Positions 46,240 to 56,319 of a DNA stretch of 64,000 nt are shown one piece after another (position 1 is the stretch's first letter; every line of letters starts with the position of its first letter). This DNA is from Helianthus annuus (Eukaryota > Streptophyta > Magnoliopsida > Asterales > Asteraceae): assembly GCF_002127325.2 (NCBI RefSeq), contig NC_035441.2, forward strand, positions 47,124,663 through 47,188,662. The letters run 5' to 3'. A program made the translations under genes and the position numbers. Below the pieces are notes generated by a model. That model did no database searches. It was not told where the DNA came from and worked only from the letters and a program-made list of their open reading frames with translations.

Positions 46240-47242
46240 CCAAAGAAACCGATAAGTTTCCGAACCTACAACCATCTACTTAATAGAAGCAGCTGTGGGG
46301 CACGGAGTGCCAACTTCTATCACTTTTGATCGAAACCTACGTTCTGTATCCGATTCATCTCAGACTGAATACAAAAACCTTTGGCTCACAGTTAGGCATG
46401 AGCACCACTTATCGCCTGCAAACAGATGGTCAGGCCAAACGCACCATCCAAACACTCCAACGCATGCTGAGAACATGTATTATCGTCCTTGGACACGAGA
46501 GACACTTCCCTTTGTAGAATCTCTTCCAACAACTGCTACCGCATTGGCATTCAGGCAGCATCATTTGAGGCATTGCACGGACGCAGATGCCGGTCACCTC
46601 TGTGTTGGGCGGAAGCCAAATTACCGGCCCAGAACTTGCACTTGACACAACGGGTAGGATTTCCCAGAATAGATAACGCATGGCGGCAGCTCCAGACCGT
46701 CAGAAAGGCTACGCGGATAAGCGTAGGAAACCTCTAGAACTCCGAGTCGGAGACTGGGTTCTACTTAAAGTTTCACCCTGGAAGGGTGTGGTACGTTTTG
46801 ACAAACAGGGCAAACTTAATCCGCGATATGTTGGACCGTTCGAAATTTACCGAGAGGATCGGTATGGTTGTTATAGACTAAACCTGCCTGAAGAGCTGAA
46901 TGCGGTACACAACGTCTTTCGCGTGCCTAATCTGAAGAAGTGTCTGTCAGATGAAACATTCGTTGTTCCTTTTAGGAACCCGTGATCTGCAACAAACTAC
47001 GCTTTGTTGAGAAACAAATTGAGATCGAGGATCAGGAAATCAAAACCCTCGAGCGTAGTGTAACCAACAGACCGAGTTCGATGGAACTCACGCCGTGGCC
47101 CAGGGTTTACCTGGTAATGGGAAAACCAGATGATGCGCATGTATCCCCAGTTGTTTACAAAAAAAAAAAAAAACTACTTCCAGCACTGAAGCTACCTCTA
47201 AATTTCGGGAAGAAATTTCAAATCAACAAGGGGATGATATGA
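46240..47242 (+). pseudogene. E5 integrase and chromodomain remnant
   Basis: Plus strand, several frames. HGVPTSITFDR (about 46300-46335) corresponds to the second catalytic Asp region. LGMSTTYRLQTDGQAKRTIQ (about 46390-46460) covers the Glu region, where family DGQSERT reads DGQAKRT and so lacks the catalytic Glu. DRQKGYADKRRKPLE and [25 protein letters not shown] (46690-46850) and [17 protein letters not shown] (46925-46975) follow. A decayed chromodomain-like tail ends near 47242. The C-terminal module is better kept than the catalytic core. Confidence 0.82.
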
Positions 47243-47608
47243 CACCCCATGAAAACGTTTAATCACACAAGCTTGTCAGTGGTTGCGCGCTAAATTTTGG
47301 GACAAAATTTCTTGAACTTGGGGATAATGTGACACTTCGGGTTTTCCTGTACGTTTCTTGGGTGCCATAATTAATTTTGGTGAAATTCTTTACTAAGTGA
47401 AACACGTGCAAACCCTGTGAATCTTACATTACGTGACTTTGATTGATATGTGATCTTGTGTGCTATGTGACTTCCATGCTCGTTTAGTAGACTTTCGTGA
47501 AACTGCTTGTAATTTGCATGTGGTAAAGGAGTCTATGTATACGTATAGAGCGAATAGTATGACTTTTGTTTAAATTTCGAGGACGAAATTCCTGTAACAT
47601 GGGGAGAA
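47243..47608 (+). other. E5 3' untranslated region with polypurine tract
   Basis: No coding sequence. It contains two near-copies of the pol-end wording (AAATTTTGGGACAAAATTTCTTG near 47290 and AAATTTCGAGGACGAAATTCCTG near 47571). The second is followed by ACATGGGGAGAA (47597-47608), the polypurine tract that abuts the LTR start. The earlier copy is followed by GGGGATAATGTGACA, so it may be an older polypurine tract and LTR start, that is, a small duplication or recombination with another family. Confidence 0.7.
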
Positions 47609-47685
47609 TGTGACAACTCGAACCCTCAATCCTGATCGTCGAGAGACGAGCATTTTATTAATGCTCATATTCATTATTATTATTA

Positions 47686-47744
<59 letters not shown>

Positions 47745-49657
47745 ATTATTATCCTTGGTTGTTATTAAATAATGATAACGCATCTCCCCTACACATAAAC
47801 CCTCTACTTATATATTCATATTAAACCCTAAGTCCCCACTTTTATTTTGTTACAGCCGACACACACCCCCAATCCCTTCCCTCTCTTTCTCTCCGATGAA
47901 CTCTCCGGTCGGTGTGGCCATTTACCGGCGACCGGCGATGGGTCCTCTTCCAACAAACACTTCCCCACCTTCCTTAAAAACCTCCTCCTTCTACACACTC
48001 AGCTCCAACCCCCACCCCTGTTATGCCATCAAAACCGCACTCACCTGAAAACGAGAAGAGAGAAAGGACTGGAACGAGTAGAAGACCGAGAGAATCAAGA
48101 GACGAGGAGAGAGTGAAAGGATAGAACCGCCGCACGCGGCGGCGGCAGCGGTTCGATAACGCGGTTCGACGAATCTCACTGCGTGGACCTGAATTGGTGG
48201 CTCGGGTCATGTTCAATGAGAGTCGAGCAGTGGCACCAACCTCGGGTTCTGCTCGGGTCTCGCCTGATTCAGCTTCGGTCAGCACAACCACTGTCTCTCA
48301 ACCTTCGGTCAGTATATACCCTTGTTTGTGCTTGTGTCTTTGTTTAATAGTTTGGCAGTTTGTTTGATTCATGGTTGTGCACATGAGAATGGGTAATTGT
48401 TACTATTTGGCGATTAGATGTTGATGCCTAAATTAAATCCTTGTTGAACTATTTAAGTGTATTATGTTGGGTTTGAATGTTGTGGTTAAAAATTAGTGTT
48501 CATTGCAAATCCTAGTTAGAAACTCGTGTGTAGGGACTGTTTTGCATTAATGTTTGTTTTCGGGTGATTAACAGATATTGCACAATGAGATTTGATGATT
48601 ATTTTAGACTAAATAATGGTATACAAGGGCGTTCAGGATATAAAGATTTAAGTATATACATGTTCCTGATTCCGTAGAAAGTATGCTAGTTGTTTTGAAC
48701 TAACAATGTTCTTGAGTTGTGCATTGAATGTGTATAAAATACTAATGTGGATTAATTTAAGATGACCTGGTTATGAAGGTTAAAACCCTACGTGATGAAC
48801 TGTTTGAAGATCATTGAAATTATTTGAAATTTGATGATTTGATCCATTGTGTTAATGTACGGTAGGTGGAAACATGTTTGTGAAATTTGATTGGATAGTA
48901 CATGTTAGGGAAACCTGATTGGATCGTACAAAAGATGGATAAGGTTCTAGGAGAATTCCCACAGTGGTTGCGAGTTGGGAACATGTGGTTTCGACTCGAG
49001 ACCACTCGGTGACTACTCGAGACCAGGCATGCATTTCAGGGTGACCCGAGACCAACTAGGTTGCTACTCGAGATCTCCTTGTCTTGACTCGAGACCTGAC
49101 TCGAAAGCTCAAGGTTTCGACTCGTGCATGCATCACTCGAGACCTCACATTTGCAACCCGAGACCCCTTGGTTGCGACTCGAGACCTCATGTTCTCGAGT
49201 CGAGACCAGCTGGTCTCGATTGGGCTGCTTGGCTTGGTTATTGGGCCACATTGTGCATTGATGAACTTTGACTGTGTGTTATAACTTTACAACATGCTGC
49301 TACTGGTTGACTGCTTAAATGATTAGGACGGGCCCAATAACATTGGTGTGCCTTGTGTACTATGTGTTAATTGATGTTTTGGGATTGTGTGCTAGTGTTA
49401 ATGTCTAACTGTACTGTCTAACTTTTCACATGCTAGAATAGGCACAATACCGTGTATGCTTGTATGACATGCATGCTATGTGTTAGATACGTGTAGGATT
49501 TTACGTGACACTACTTGCATACGAACCTAATAAATATTTACAAACCATAATAGGGTATGGTTGACCTACGTAACACAAGTAAATTGACTACCGAGCAAAG
49601 CAAATGTGAGTTCACTACTTTTTACTTAAAGCATGCGTTCCCGGTGGTAGGGAAACG
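47609..49657 (+). repeat. E5 3' LTR, first part
   Basis: Starts TGTGACAACTCGAACCC like the 5' LTR. It contains a longer (TTA)n run (47672-47742) and the CTCGAGACC array (48985-49230). It is interrupted at 49657 by a solo LTR of the E4 family; the remainder is at 51104-51951. Confidence 0.9.
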
Positions 49658-51103
49658 TGTAACAACTCTCATTAAAATTTATAATTAGAATGATAATTAG
49701 TCAATAAGGAAACCCTAATTGAGACACCCAAATAATTCCGCACTAACCCTAAAATTTTCAGAACAATCAGAATTAGGATCAGGGCCCCTAAAACTCAGGG
49801 GGGGTAAACCCTAATTGATAATTATCAATAAAATCCGTTGTCACAATTGAAATTCGAATTTTTGATGATTCATGCAAGCTAGTCCCGTTTCCAGCTAGTC
49901 TAGGTAAATAGACTGCACCCTTTACGGATCGTAAAGGAAAATGCCTTACGGACCGTAAGCATATGTGCTTCCCTTACGGACCGTAAGGGTTGAAGCATAC
50001 GGTCCGTAAGCAGGGCTATTTTCTAGCTATAAATAGCCGACTTCGGGATTTGAAATTGGGAGTTAAAACGTTGGCCAAAAGCCTTCTGTACATCGTCTTA
50101 CAGTTATTATAGTACAAATTAAACACACACTGCACTCGAATCGCTGCCGCAAAACAGGGTAATTACTCGATCGCTATTACGATTCATTTTCCGAGATCAA
50201 TATATCCAAAGAATGTTTAAGTGCCGCCCACATTAGGGTTATACTTTGTCGTTCGTCGTTAAATCGATGAATGTTTAAGTATTGCACTTTGTCGTTCATT
50301 ATGAGAATTTGATCTCGTGAGTTATCGTGACTGCTGTATTGATCACTAACCCAGTTTTGTGTGCATTATTATTACTATTAGGTTAACGAGGCTAAATCAT
50401 ATTCTGTCCGTATTAAATCTGCAATGTGAGTCATTCTCTCTTTTTATCAATTGTTTTACAATACTCCAAATTATTTTCAGAATTATAAGTACAGTGATTA
50501 AGTTGATGTAATCACCAAATTACAGCCAGTATGTGGGGTATTGTGCACATTACTACAGTTTAAATCATTTTAGGTGGGCGAACCTAATTTTAATTGATTT
50601 AGGTCATTCATTGGGGCAGCCAATGGTGATATGACCACTGTCACAGATCCGGTCAAGTGACAAATACTATGGGTAGTTGGTTGATATCAGAAACATGCGT
50701 AAAAGATCTTAACACTGTGAATAATAATAAATGTGTCAATTTCAGTAAAATGAATGATTCACTCAGTATTTCCCCGCTGACAAAACCTTTTTCAAACATG
50801 TTTCATGTGATCTACTGTAATTCAGGAAAAGTGCCGAGGAGCATTTCAAGCTTACGATAGTGGCTCAATATAAAATAAAGAAATATGTTTTGAAATAAAA
50901 ATTGTCAGAAAAAAATCTTATTATTGTAAATTATCGGGGTTTTGTCCCGAATTGTGAAATGAAATAATCGGGAAAAGTTTTTTTTTTAGCTTTAAAACGA
51001 TCCTGATGTTAAAATTCCACTGCTAAACTCAATTAAATAAATATGACGGGATTTCTGTCCCGCGGCTCCTGAAACGGGTTAAACCGGGTCGGGGGCCGTG
51101 ACA
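49658..51103 (+). mobile_element. Solo LTR of the E4 family (1446 bp), plus orientation
   Basis: Starts TGTAACAACTCTCATTAAAA and ends GGTCGGGGGCCGTGACA, matching the ends of the E4 LTR in inverted orientation, with moderate divergence inside. Perfect TSDs AAACG lie at 49653-49657 and 51104-51108. The E5 5' LTR at about 43245-43255 shows the uninterrupted site. The TATA box CTATAAATAG is at 50027-50036. Just upstream (49921-50012) are four near-palindromes of the type CTTACGGACCGTAAG, replacing the GTCGCG pair found at this place in E4. An open frame at 50657-50860 is not recognised. Confidence 0.92.
50027..50036 (+). promoter_or_regulatory. TATA box of the solo LTR
   Basis: CTATAAATAG, about 370 bases into the LTR and about 15 bases after the last near-palindrome. 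Confidence 0.6.
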
Positions 51104-51951
51104 AAACGGAACGAAACAACTTTTCCTGGTTTGGAATTGCTTACTATCTCCTTGTGCGGGATGCGGTATTTCTATCTCCTTGTGTGGGATACGGGTAACA
51201 ACACTATCCCCTGTGAGGGATACAAACCTACTTTTCTCCCCTTGTGCGGGACTCTTAGTTAATTACTATTTATACTAGATGCAACAAGCGAAACTAAACG
51301 AAACTCTATCACTCAAGTCCTCACTACTTCATACCGATTAATCGCCGGGGCCTGGCGAACGGGTTATTAGTTGATAGCGCTATTTAGGTCTCAGCAGCTT
51401 CACACCGTGCCCGCGTATGGGATCGGGCGTGAACTAATAGACTCTGGTAAACCGTCAATGATGATAGAACATTGACAAACGGGCCACTACGGAAACTTAC
51501 GGATGACTAGTAGTCGGTGTTGTAAAAACAGTTTAGTGGCTTACTTATGGAGTAGCTCCCCATGGCATGTATAAATGAGTAAATTAACTGTTGAAACAAG
51601 TTTTTGGAATTAAAACTGGAAAACTGCAAACACGTGGACTCGCCAACGTTATGTTGACACTCTACTGCATGCTTTGCAGGTTGCTCGATACAGCTCTGGA
51701 CGGACATTGCAATCGGATGGAGTGCGTGGATCGTAAGTAACATGATAACAAACTTGTGGTTTTAATTATGATGCGTTTTCTCCCCCTTTCCGCTGTGAAC
51801 CTAAACTATGTTTTGAAAAATTTAAATTAGGTCACTAGTTATGCTAATGTTTATAACAATAACTAATCCATTCAAAATAATTAGTGGCTAAGATCCTGGT
51901 CGTCATACGCCTCGCGGTAATACTCCGCGTGTGGATTTTGAGGGTGTGACA
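51104..51951 (+). repeat. E5 3' LTR, second part
   Basis: Continues the LTR from AAACGGAACGAAACAAC to GAGGGTGTGACA, collinear with 43250-44093 of the 5' LTR with few differences (for example GTCGTCATACGCC here versus GTCGTCACACGCC there). Confidence 0.9.
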
Positions 51952-51956
51952 GACGT
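51952..51956. repeat. Target-site duplication GACGT (right, E5)
   Basis: Partner of 41107-41111 (GACAT) with one transition. Confidence 0.85.
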
Positions 51957-53197
51957 GACGGGTACGCGATGACTTTGTCTTGTTACATCAACACGCAACC
52001 AAGACCTTGTCGAGAAGCATCACAATAAACCATGAAACCATCGGTACCGTCAGGTAAGGACAAGATAGGCGCGTCGCAGAGCTTATCCTTCAACGTCTGA
52101 AAAGCTATTTCTTGTTTCTCACCCCAAATCAAACTTCTTATCCTTCTAGGTTAGGGATGTTGGCGGCTGAGCAATCTTTGAAAAGTTCTCTATGAATCGT
52201 CTGTAGTAACCCGCTAACCCCAGAAATTGTCGTGTCTCAGTTGGCATCTTTGGGGCTTCCCAGTTTTTGATCGCCTCAATCTTGGCAGGGTGGACGTCAA
52301 TTCCATTCTCATTTACCATATGAGTTAGGAATTGCACCTCGCGAATCCAAAATTCGCACTTCAACAGTTTCACGTATAGTTGTTCCTTCTTCAAGAGTTT
52401 CAAGATCGCTCGCAGATGTTACTCGTGCTCTTCCTTGGTTCGCGAGTATATAAGGATGTCATCAATAAACACAATCACGAACTTATCCAGATACGGCTTA
52501 CACACCCGATTCATGAGGTCCATGAATACTGCAGGTGCGTTCATTAACCCAAACGGCATGACAAGGAACTCGTAATGTCCAGAGAAAGTCCTAAAGGCCG
52601 TTTTAGGGATACTTTCTTCTTGTATTCGCAGTTGATGATATCCCGATCTCAAGTCGATCTTGGAGTAGTAGCTAGAACCTTGCAATTGGTCGAACACATC
52701 ATCACTCCTCGGCAAGGGATACCGATTCTTAAAGGTTAGTTTGTTTAACTCCCTGTAGCCTATGCACAATACTTTTTCCTCATCAGTTCTTTGAGTTCCT
52801 CCCAGGTCAGGCCGTATGCACATACGAAAACTGTCTTCTTTCTTCCTAACAAATAACACTGTAGCTCCCCAGGATGAGAAGCTCGGCCCGATAAATTCCC
52901 TTGTCTAGCAGCTCTTGCAGTTACATCAAAAGCTCCTATATTTCAGATGGAGCTAACCAGTAAGGTGCCTTTGCCACTGATGCTGCTCCCGGCACTAGAT
53001 CTATTCGAAACTCCACTTGTCGTTGTGGAGGTAACCCAGGCAAGTATTCGGGAATGACTTCTGGAAACTCCTTCACAACGGGGATGTCTTCTAGCTTTGG
53101 CTCCTTGGTCTCCTTGTCGACAACATGAGCGAGGAAGGCTATGCAGCCTTTGCGGAGACACTTCAGCGCCATCATGACCAATGTGGGATGTCACAAT
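51957..53197 (-). pseudogene. E2 reverse transcriptase and start of RNase H
   Basis: Minus strand. The PR-RT connection is at 53181-52936 ([14 protein letters not shown]). RT follows with [47 protein letters not shown] and the catalytic [16 protein letters not shown]. The thumb ([10 protein letters not shown] to [17 protein letters not shown]) and the RNase H start ([17 protein letters not shown] near 52000) follow. Stops at 52419-52421, 52146-52148 and 51983-51985 stand where E3 has glutamine. A frameshift lies near 52120. A 54-bp insertion (52762-52815) that reads as gag interrupts RT just before YRELNK. Confidence 0.92.
52762..52823 (-). repeat. 54-bp gag-derived insertion in E2 RT with TATGCACA repeats
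   Basis: The 8-bp direct repeat TATGCACA occurs at 52762-52769 and 52816-52823. The DNA between, in a different minus frame from RT, reads [18 protein letters not shown], which is the capsid motif of plant Ty3 gag (E1 here has ELTWEELKAIMIDEFC). The length is a multiple of three, so RT stays in frame with 18 extra residues. Confidence 0.8.
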
Positions 53198-53760
53198 CTA
53201 CCGTCTTATGGGGCCAAGCGTCCTTGCATCAACTACATGAAGGCCGTGTACTATAAGTGTTTCATCATTCGCAAGAGGGATGCGAATGATTTTCTCAGGA
53301 CAAACAACTTCAGCTCTATTCTTGGATAGCCAATCCATGCCGACTACAACATCACAACTACCTAAACCAACTGGTAGAAGATCGATAGAAAACTTTCGTT
53401 CCTCAACTCCAAGAGTACAACCCTTAATAACTTTATCCACCTCGACTAATTTCCCATTTGTCAATTCTATAGGATATGGGGTGTCTAGTTTACTTGTTTC
53501 TAAGCCGAGTATATCCTTAAGTTCTATAGATTCAAAACTAAAGTCGGTGCCAGTATCAAACAGAACGGATGCAAAGTGTCGATTTATAGGGACGTACTCA
53601 TAACTACGTTCGAGTCCTGGCGTGCCTTGGGTGCTTCTTTCGTGAAAATGCTCCATCGAGCTTGATTTTTCTTCGGGCAGTCCTTCCGATAAGGTCCTTT
53701 GCCACCACATCCGTAGCAACCTTTGCCCTGCCGTTTCTATTACTGTCCTGAATTCCATTC
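53198..53760 (-). pseudogene. E2 aspartic protease and end of gag
   Basis: The minus frame contains the active site FASVLFDTGTDFSF (about 53540-53580; the usual third residue Ala is Thr but the catalytic Asp is present) and the flap-side CDVVVGMDWLSKNRAEVVC (about 53300-53360). In the upstream gag frame a CX2C knuckle reads CYGCGGKGPYRKDC near 53690, with Pro where the metal-binding His should be. The frame ends at a stop near 53198. Confidence 0.85.
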
Positions 53761-54332
53761 ACATGTTCCGTACCAGACCAGCATGCTTCCTTGCTATGCC
53801 CGGTCTTGCCACAATTTCCACACCTACGAGTCCTGCACGAATCTATGTGATGATAACCATACCCATCACACTTTGGTGGTTCTACTTGGTAGTTTTTATC
53901 ACCTATTTTAGTCGTGGCAATGAATGCCTTGACTTTCTTAGTCGCAGCGGTTCACTTATGTTTGCTGCTTGATTTAAAGCCTTGCTTAAGATGCATATAC
54001 TTTCTCTTATCTTTATTTGAAGAAGACTCCACATGCATCTTCTTTTTCATAGGACTCTTATTCAATTTCTCCATCATTAATCTGCCCTTGGCAGAACCTA
54101 GGGCAAGATTTATCGCCTGAGCGATTCCCAATATGGTTCCTCTTATTCTGCCGTTGTTTGAAGTATTACTTGCTTCGTATTGGACGATTGCTTTAGCGAC
54201 TTGCTGGTTCGCTAGAGCTTCAAGCTCAGCTCTTGTTGCAGGTAAAGGTTCTGATTGGACTTGGCCAGCGTTTCGTTCGCTGTGGTTCCATGAGCTTCGC
54301 ATGTATAAAACTTTATCGACGAAATTAGACAT
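53761..54332 (-). pseudogene. E2 gag lacking the capsid core
   Basis: Starts MSNFVDKVLYMRSSWNHS at 54332 and has a helical N-terminal region (ELEALANQQVAKAIVQYEAS). It then passes directly into a Lys-rich segment (KSPMKKKMHVESSSNKDKRK), a stop (53952-53954), and a CCHC knuckle CGNCGKTGHSKEAC (near 53800-53845). The roughly 200 residues of capsid that normally separate these parts (the WW and LTWEE motifs) are absent. A small gag capsid piece is instead found inside RT at 52762-52823. Confidence 0.82.
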
Positions 54333-55420
54333 TTATTTTAGAACAAATATTGTCTTCGATAGGTGACAGCAAAGCTCATTCGTCGTGCCCTATAAGCATA
54401 ATGGTAAGATAATTTGTAATGATGCTTATACAATCCTTCCATCATAATCATTTCATCATTGTAGGGAGGTAAATTGAGTTACACCCAAGTCCTGCTAAGG
54501 ATATATCGACTTTTATACACTGTATCACTTGTTGTAATCAGTTTTGTGAAGAAAACCTCCTCGGTGTCATCTCACTCCAGTTGATGTAAGTCATACAGTA
54601 TCATACAAATACGGTGAGGTCTTCCCTTCACATTGTTCCTTATTTATTCCTCAAGTCTCCGACTCTTCCATAGTCTTTGGGTATACTTCCCAAAAGACGG
54701 GGGTTGTGCATTACTACCACGTATATGGGGGGGGGGGGTTGATAATGAAAACACAGAAATAAGGTCGTGAGGGTACATGACTTCTTCCTCGGGACCGAAT
54801 TGTGCCTTGTAGCAACCATAGAGCGGTTTCTAGGGCGTGAATGCACTACCCAAACGATGGGGTGCACTAAGGGATAGGGAGTGTGGAGGTACTGATAGGG
54901 GTATTGGTGGTGGTGATATAGTTGGTGGGTGATAGAGTGCATGTGGGGTGAAGGACGAGAAGGATATTCTTGCATGTGTCATTCATGTGCCTAAATGGAA
55001 TGGGAATCTGTTGAGAAGGGGAGAATCGAGTGTTCATTTCCGTCCTTATAATATGTGTTCTATACTTCATGGTCCTCGATTGTCCGATGTAGGGAGGACC
55101 CCTTTGCCACACTGGACTGTGTGATGCGTATATTGATTTTGCTCGGGCTCCGTAAGTTCCAATATGGTTGGTATGGTCTTCATGAATGCAGAATAGAGTG
55201 CGGTAAATGGCTTACACTACAGCTCGCACCATGCTACTTCCGTGGGTGGTAAAGGAGGTCAAATGTTGGGGTCTATCGTAGAAACTACCATGGATAAGTT
55301 GAGGTGTTGTAGGCTTCGTACACATTTAAACATAAGAATCCTAAATTTTTGAGGAAAATCTTTTCTGAGTGTTAACCATCTTCACTTGCTTAGATACCAG
55401 GTCCCAAAAGGTAGAAGTGT
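54333..55420 (-). other. Probable E2 leader and flanking DNA up to the copia insertion
   Basis: No coding sequence recognised. It has a poly-G run at 54727-54738 and GGTGGTG-rich DNA at 54890-54935. No primer-binding site or LTR end is visible, so the E2 5' LTR must lie beyond the copia element, outside the window. The five bases before the copia LTR are AGTGT (55416-55420), the predicted TSD. Confidence 0.45.
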
Positions 55421-56152
55421 TGTTGGGATTGAACCCTACCAAAGGAACAGATAATAAAAGCCAAAACTGGATCACAACAGTAGATTCAAAATAAGCAGAT
55501 GTTTGGTTGCAAGTCTCTCCCCTTGAAAGTGGTTTCAACATCTGCTGGCCTCCTATCCGCTGATCATGCAATCTGCTGACCTACAACTATTGACCAAGAC
55601 AAAGTCTGATAGAAGAACTAAAGCTCTGCTGCTCAATCTACTGCCTTGGATCAAGCACTGCTGATCATGACAACATCTGCTGGGCTCACAGCAGTGGAAG
55701 GATGCAGCAGCAATTTATATTTGGTTTATGCATTGTAATGTAATATCAGTAGTTAGCATAAGCAGTATTTGTATAGATCAGTTGTACGAGTTTGTTAGGA
55801 GGCTAGATGTCACTTTCATGGTGACGTCAGCTTAGATGCTCAGAGGTTTGCAAGTGCCTATAAATAGAACAGTACTCTGTACTGTTCTGTTTAGCTCATT
55901 CACCATCTTCTTTCTGCACGAACAAACACTGAGCTCGGGCTGAGGGGGAGTTTGCATATCATACTTGCATTGTAATCAAAGTTTAAAAATAAATTTAATC
56001 ATTTGATTCATTGTTGAAAATGTATGATTGTAAGCATTTCTTCTGTTTGATTGTGAAAAGTTTGTTCCATATAAATTCCGCTGCACTCCTCTTTCATTTG
56101 TTCATTTAATTTCAAACGCAAATCACAATTAATCCAAACTCAGATCCTAACA
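55421..56152 (+). repeat. E6 Ty1/copia 5' LTR (732 bp)
   Basis: Starts TGTTGGGATTGAACCC and ends CAGATCCTAACA, an imperfect inverted terminal repeat typical of copia LTRs, followed by a primer-binding site. It is rich in ATCTGCTG / CACTGCTG words (55540-55720). The TATA box CTATAAATAG is at 55858-55867. Immediately after it lies a perfect inverted repeat, AACAGTAC-TCT-GTACTGTT (55868-55886). Confidence 0.9.
55858..55867 (+). promoter_or_regulatory. TATA box of E6 LTR
   Basis: CTATAAATAG, about 440 bases into the LTR. Transcription should start about 30 bases downstream, which places the 55868-55886 hairpin at or just before the RNA 5' end. Confidence 0.65.
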
Positions 56153-56154
56153 AT

Positions 56155-56167
56155 TGGTATCAGAGCC
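56155..56167 (+). promoter_or_regulatory. E6 primer-binding site (initiator-Met tRNA type)
   Basis: TGGTATCAGAGCC, two bases after the LTR end. Confidence 0.92.
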
Positions 56168-56319
56168 AGGACAGTCAAACTTGATCTAACAATCATTTTG
56201 ACGTAAATAGTTCAGCTCGAAATTGTTGATACTGATCGTTTGTTCGTTGTGTTGAAAAACAGAGTAAGGTTCAATCACCAATAAAGTTGATTAATCAGTA
56301 CCTGTAAAACAACCGGAAA

